From positions 1,426,001 through 1,490,000 of the forward strand of contig OY969418.1 of the NCBI GenBank assembly GCA_963699175.1: a stretch of DNA of 64,000 nucleotides. Reading direction: 5' to 3'. Every line of letters begins with the position of its first letter. Position 1 is the first letter of the stretch. The notes below the pieces were generated by a model, which had not been told where the DNA came from, did no database searches, and was given only the letters and a program-made list of their open reading frames with translations. The position numbers and the translations under genes were made by a program. Of the stretch, positions 63,240 through 64,000 are shown piece by piece. This stretch comes from JACPYM01 sp963699175. GTDB taxonomy: Bacteria > Acidobacteriota > Blastocatellia > RBC074.

Positions 63240-64000
63240 TCAAGAGCTGCGTTTTTTAGGATCAGCCTCCTGCTCATCATCAGAGTCTTCGAATGGTAAT
63301 AGCAGAGTCAAAAAGTCGAGTGATGGTCTTGAACCGGTTGGGGCTAAGTCATTGGACTCGCATTTTGAGCTTTCTGTTTCGAGATCGTTGAGTATGTGCT
63401 CCAACAGACGAGCTCCTTCTGTTCCTCGGTAAAGGTAAGCTGTCGGTCCTAACGCAGGCTCCAAATTTTGGTAGTACTCGAGTAATGCTTCGGGATTATC
63501 TTCATAACCTTCTAGCAGTCCGGGACACATCATTGGATAAAAAGCCTCTCTAAATCCCTCAGCGGCATTCTCAAAACCGCTCTCGTATGCCGCTGCCAGT
63601 AAAGTGCCTGGCTTCAACTCTCCCTTCCTTATTTTGTTCGCTAGAGACTTGAGGAAATGCCCTGGCGCCACATACCCAAAAGCCTCTATTGCTTTTCGTC
63701 GAAGCACCTCAGATTCATCTACCATTAAACTCTCCAAGGTGAGACTAACAACTGACTCATTCAGAAAATCAACATCATAGGGCTCTTCGCTAACATGCAT
63801 TTCACGCAGCGCATCAAGGATAATTTCTTCTACCTCATCAAGCTCTTCTCCGACTTCTTGAGCAAACGCCAGTAGCTCAGCAACGAAATCTTTTAACGAG
63901 GTTTCTGTTTCGGGCAGAACGGCGCACAAATCATTAGCGCCTGCGGACAGCAATGGCATTAACTTCACAGCTTCAAGTCTGACGAAAACATCCGTGTCAT
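63240..64000 (-). CDS. HEAT-repeat-like acidic protein (5-prime end off the right edge)
   Basis: The frame stays open on the minus strand to the right edge. The first visible residues are DTDVFVRLEAVKLMPLLSAG; a GTG-type internal start at 63968 is therefore not needed. VRLEAVKLMPLL and EVLRRKAIEAFGYVAPGHF have the helix-pair look of HEAT repeats. The middle is very acidic (EEVGEELDEVEEIILD-like); the end is DDEQEADPKKRSS. At least 253 residues are present. GC is clearly lower than in neighbours, so transfer is possible. Function is unknown; HEAT proteins usually bind other proteins. Confidence 0.7.
   Translation of the reverse strand, partial: DTDVFVRLEAVKLMPLLSAGANDLCAVLPETETSLKDFVAELLAFAQEVGEELDEVEEIILDALREMHVSEEPYDVDFLNESVVSLTLESLMVDESEVLRRKAIEAFGYVAPGHFLKSLANKIRKGELKPGTLLAAAYESGFENAAEGFREAFYPMMCPGLLEGYEDNPEALLEYYQNLEPALGPTAYLYRGTEGARLLEHILNDLETESSKCESNDLAPTGSRPSLDFLTLLLPFEDSDDEQEADPKKRSS

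Overview
This window looks like a piece of an Acidobacteriota chromosome, most probably class Blastocatellia or a close relative. That is inference from gene content: an alternative complex III (ActA/ActB) respiratory module, a soluble giant multi-PAS kinase, secreted S9 peptidase, DUF1080 and DUF3500 proteins, TonB C-terminal domains on unusual partners, and many intergenic palindromic repeats of several families. No rRNA gene is present to settle it. Coding density is high and GC is moderately high, dropping in parts of the polysaccharide region and at the far right edge.

Layout, left to right. 1-3804 (minus): actA and actB of alternative complex III, cut by the left edge. 4057-12726: a SPOR-domain secreted protein, the helicase HrpB with a palindromic repeat inserted in frame, a Phd/VapC-type toxin-antitoxin locus with a broken toxin, a DUF3500 + TonB_C protein, a DUF1080 protein and a two-helix K+ channel with an RCK module. 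12988-19240 (plus): a sugar-nucleotide block (DegT aminotransferase, initiating phosphoglycosyltransferase, membrane 4,6-dehydratase) followed by an SGNH esterase and a cupin; the first three match the Pgl-type route to a 4-amino-4,6-dideoxy sugar. 19245-24229: ceramidase-like protein, small ORF, proline dehydrogenase, SET-domain protein and an unrecognised secreted protein. 24491-33021 (minus): a NarL-type response regulator and its 2,575-residue kinase with about 18 PAS domains. 33693-37905 (plus): two secreted proteins, a putative zinc peptidase and a tail-fibre-like protein. 37983-38202: a 220-bp nested palindrome.

38340-57260 is a large surface-polysaccharide region: methyltransferases, GT2 enzymes, a DUF2304 protein, an SMR/EamA carrier, an acyltransferase, two polytopic glycosyltransferase-like membrane proteins, two proteins carrying a shared GWAWD domain, a 1,394-residue protein joining two methyltransferases, a coiled coil and two glycosyltransferases, and finally an ABC exporter whose ATPase is fused to UDP-GlcNAc 2-epimerase. 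Together with the 12988-19240 block these could make, polymerise, decorate and export a glycan containing amino sugars.

57311-64000: tRNA-Leu(UAA), a TonB-like protein with a zinc-ribbon-like N-terminus, a single reading frame joining a secreted S9 peptidase to a D-aminoacylase across a palindromic repeat, and a HEAT-like protein that runs off the right edge. The most unusual items are the natural fusions and the repeats that have entered coding frames.
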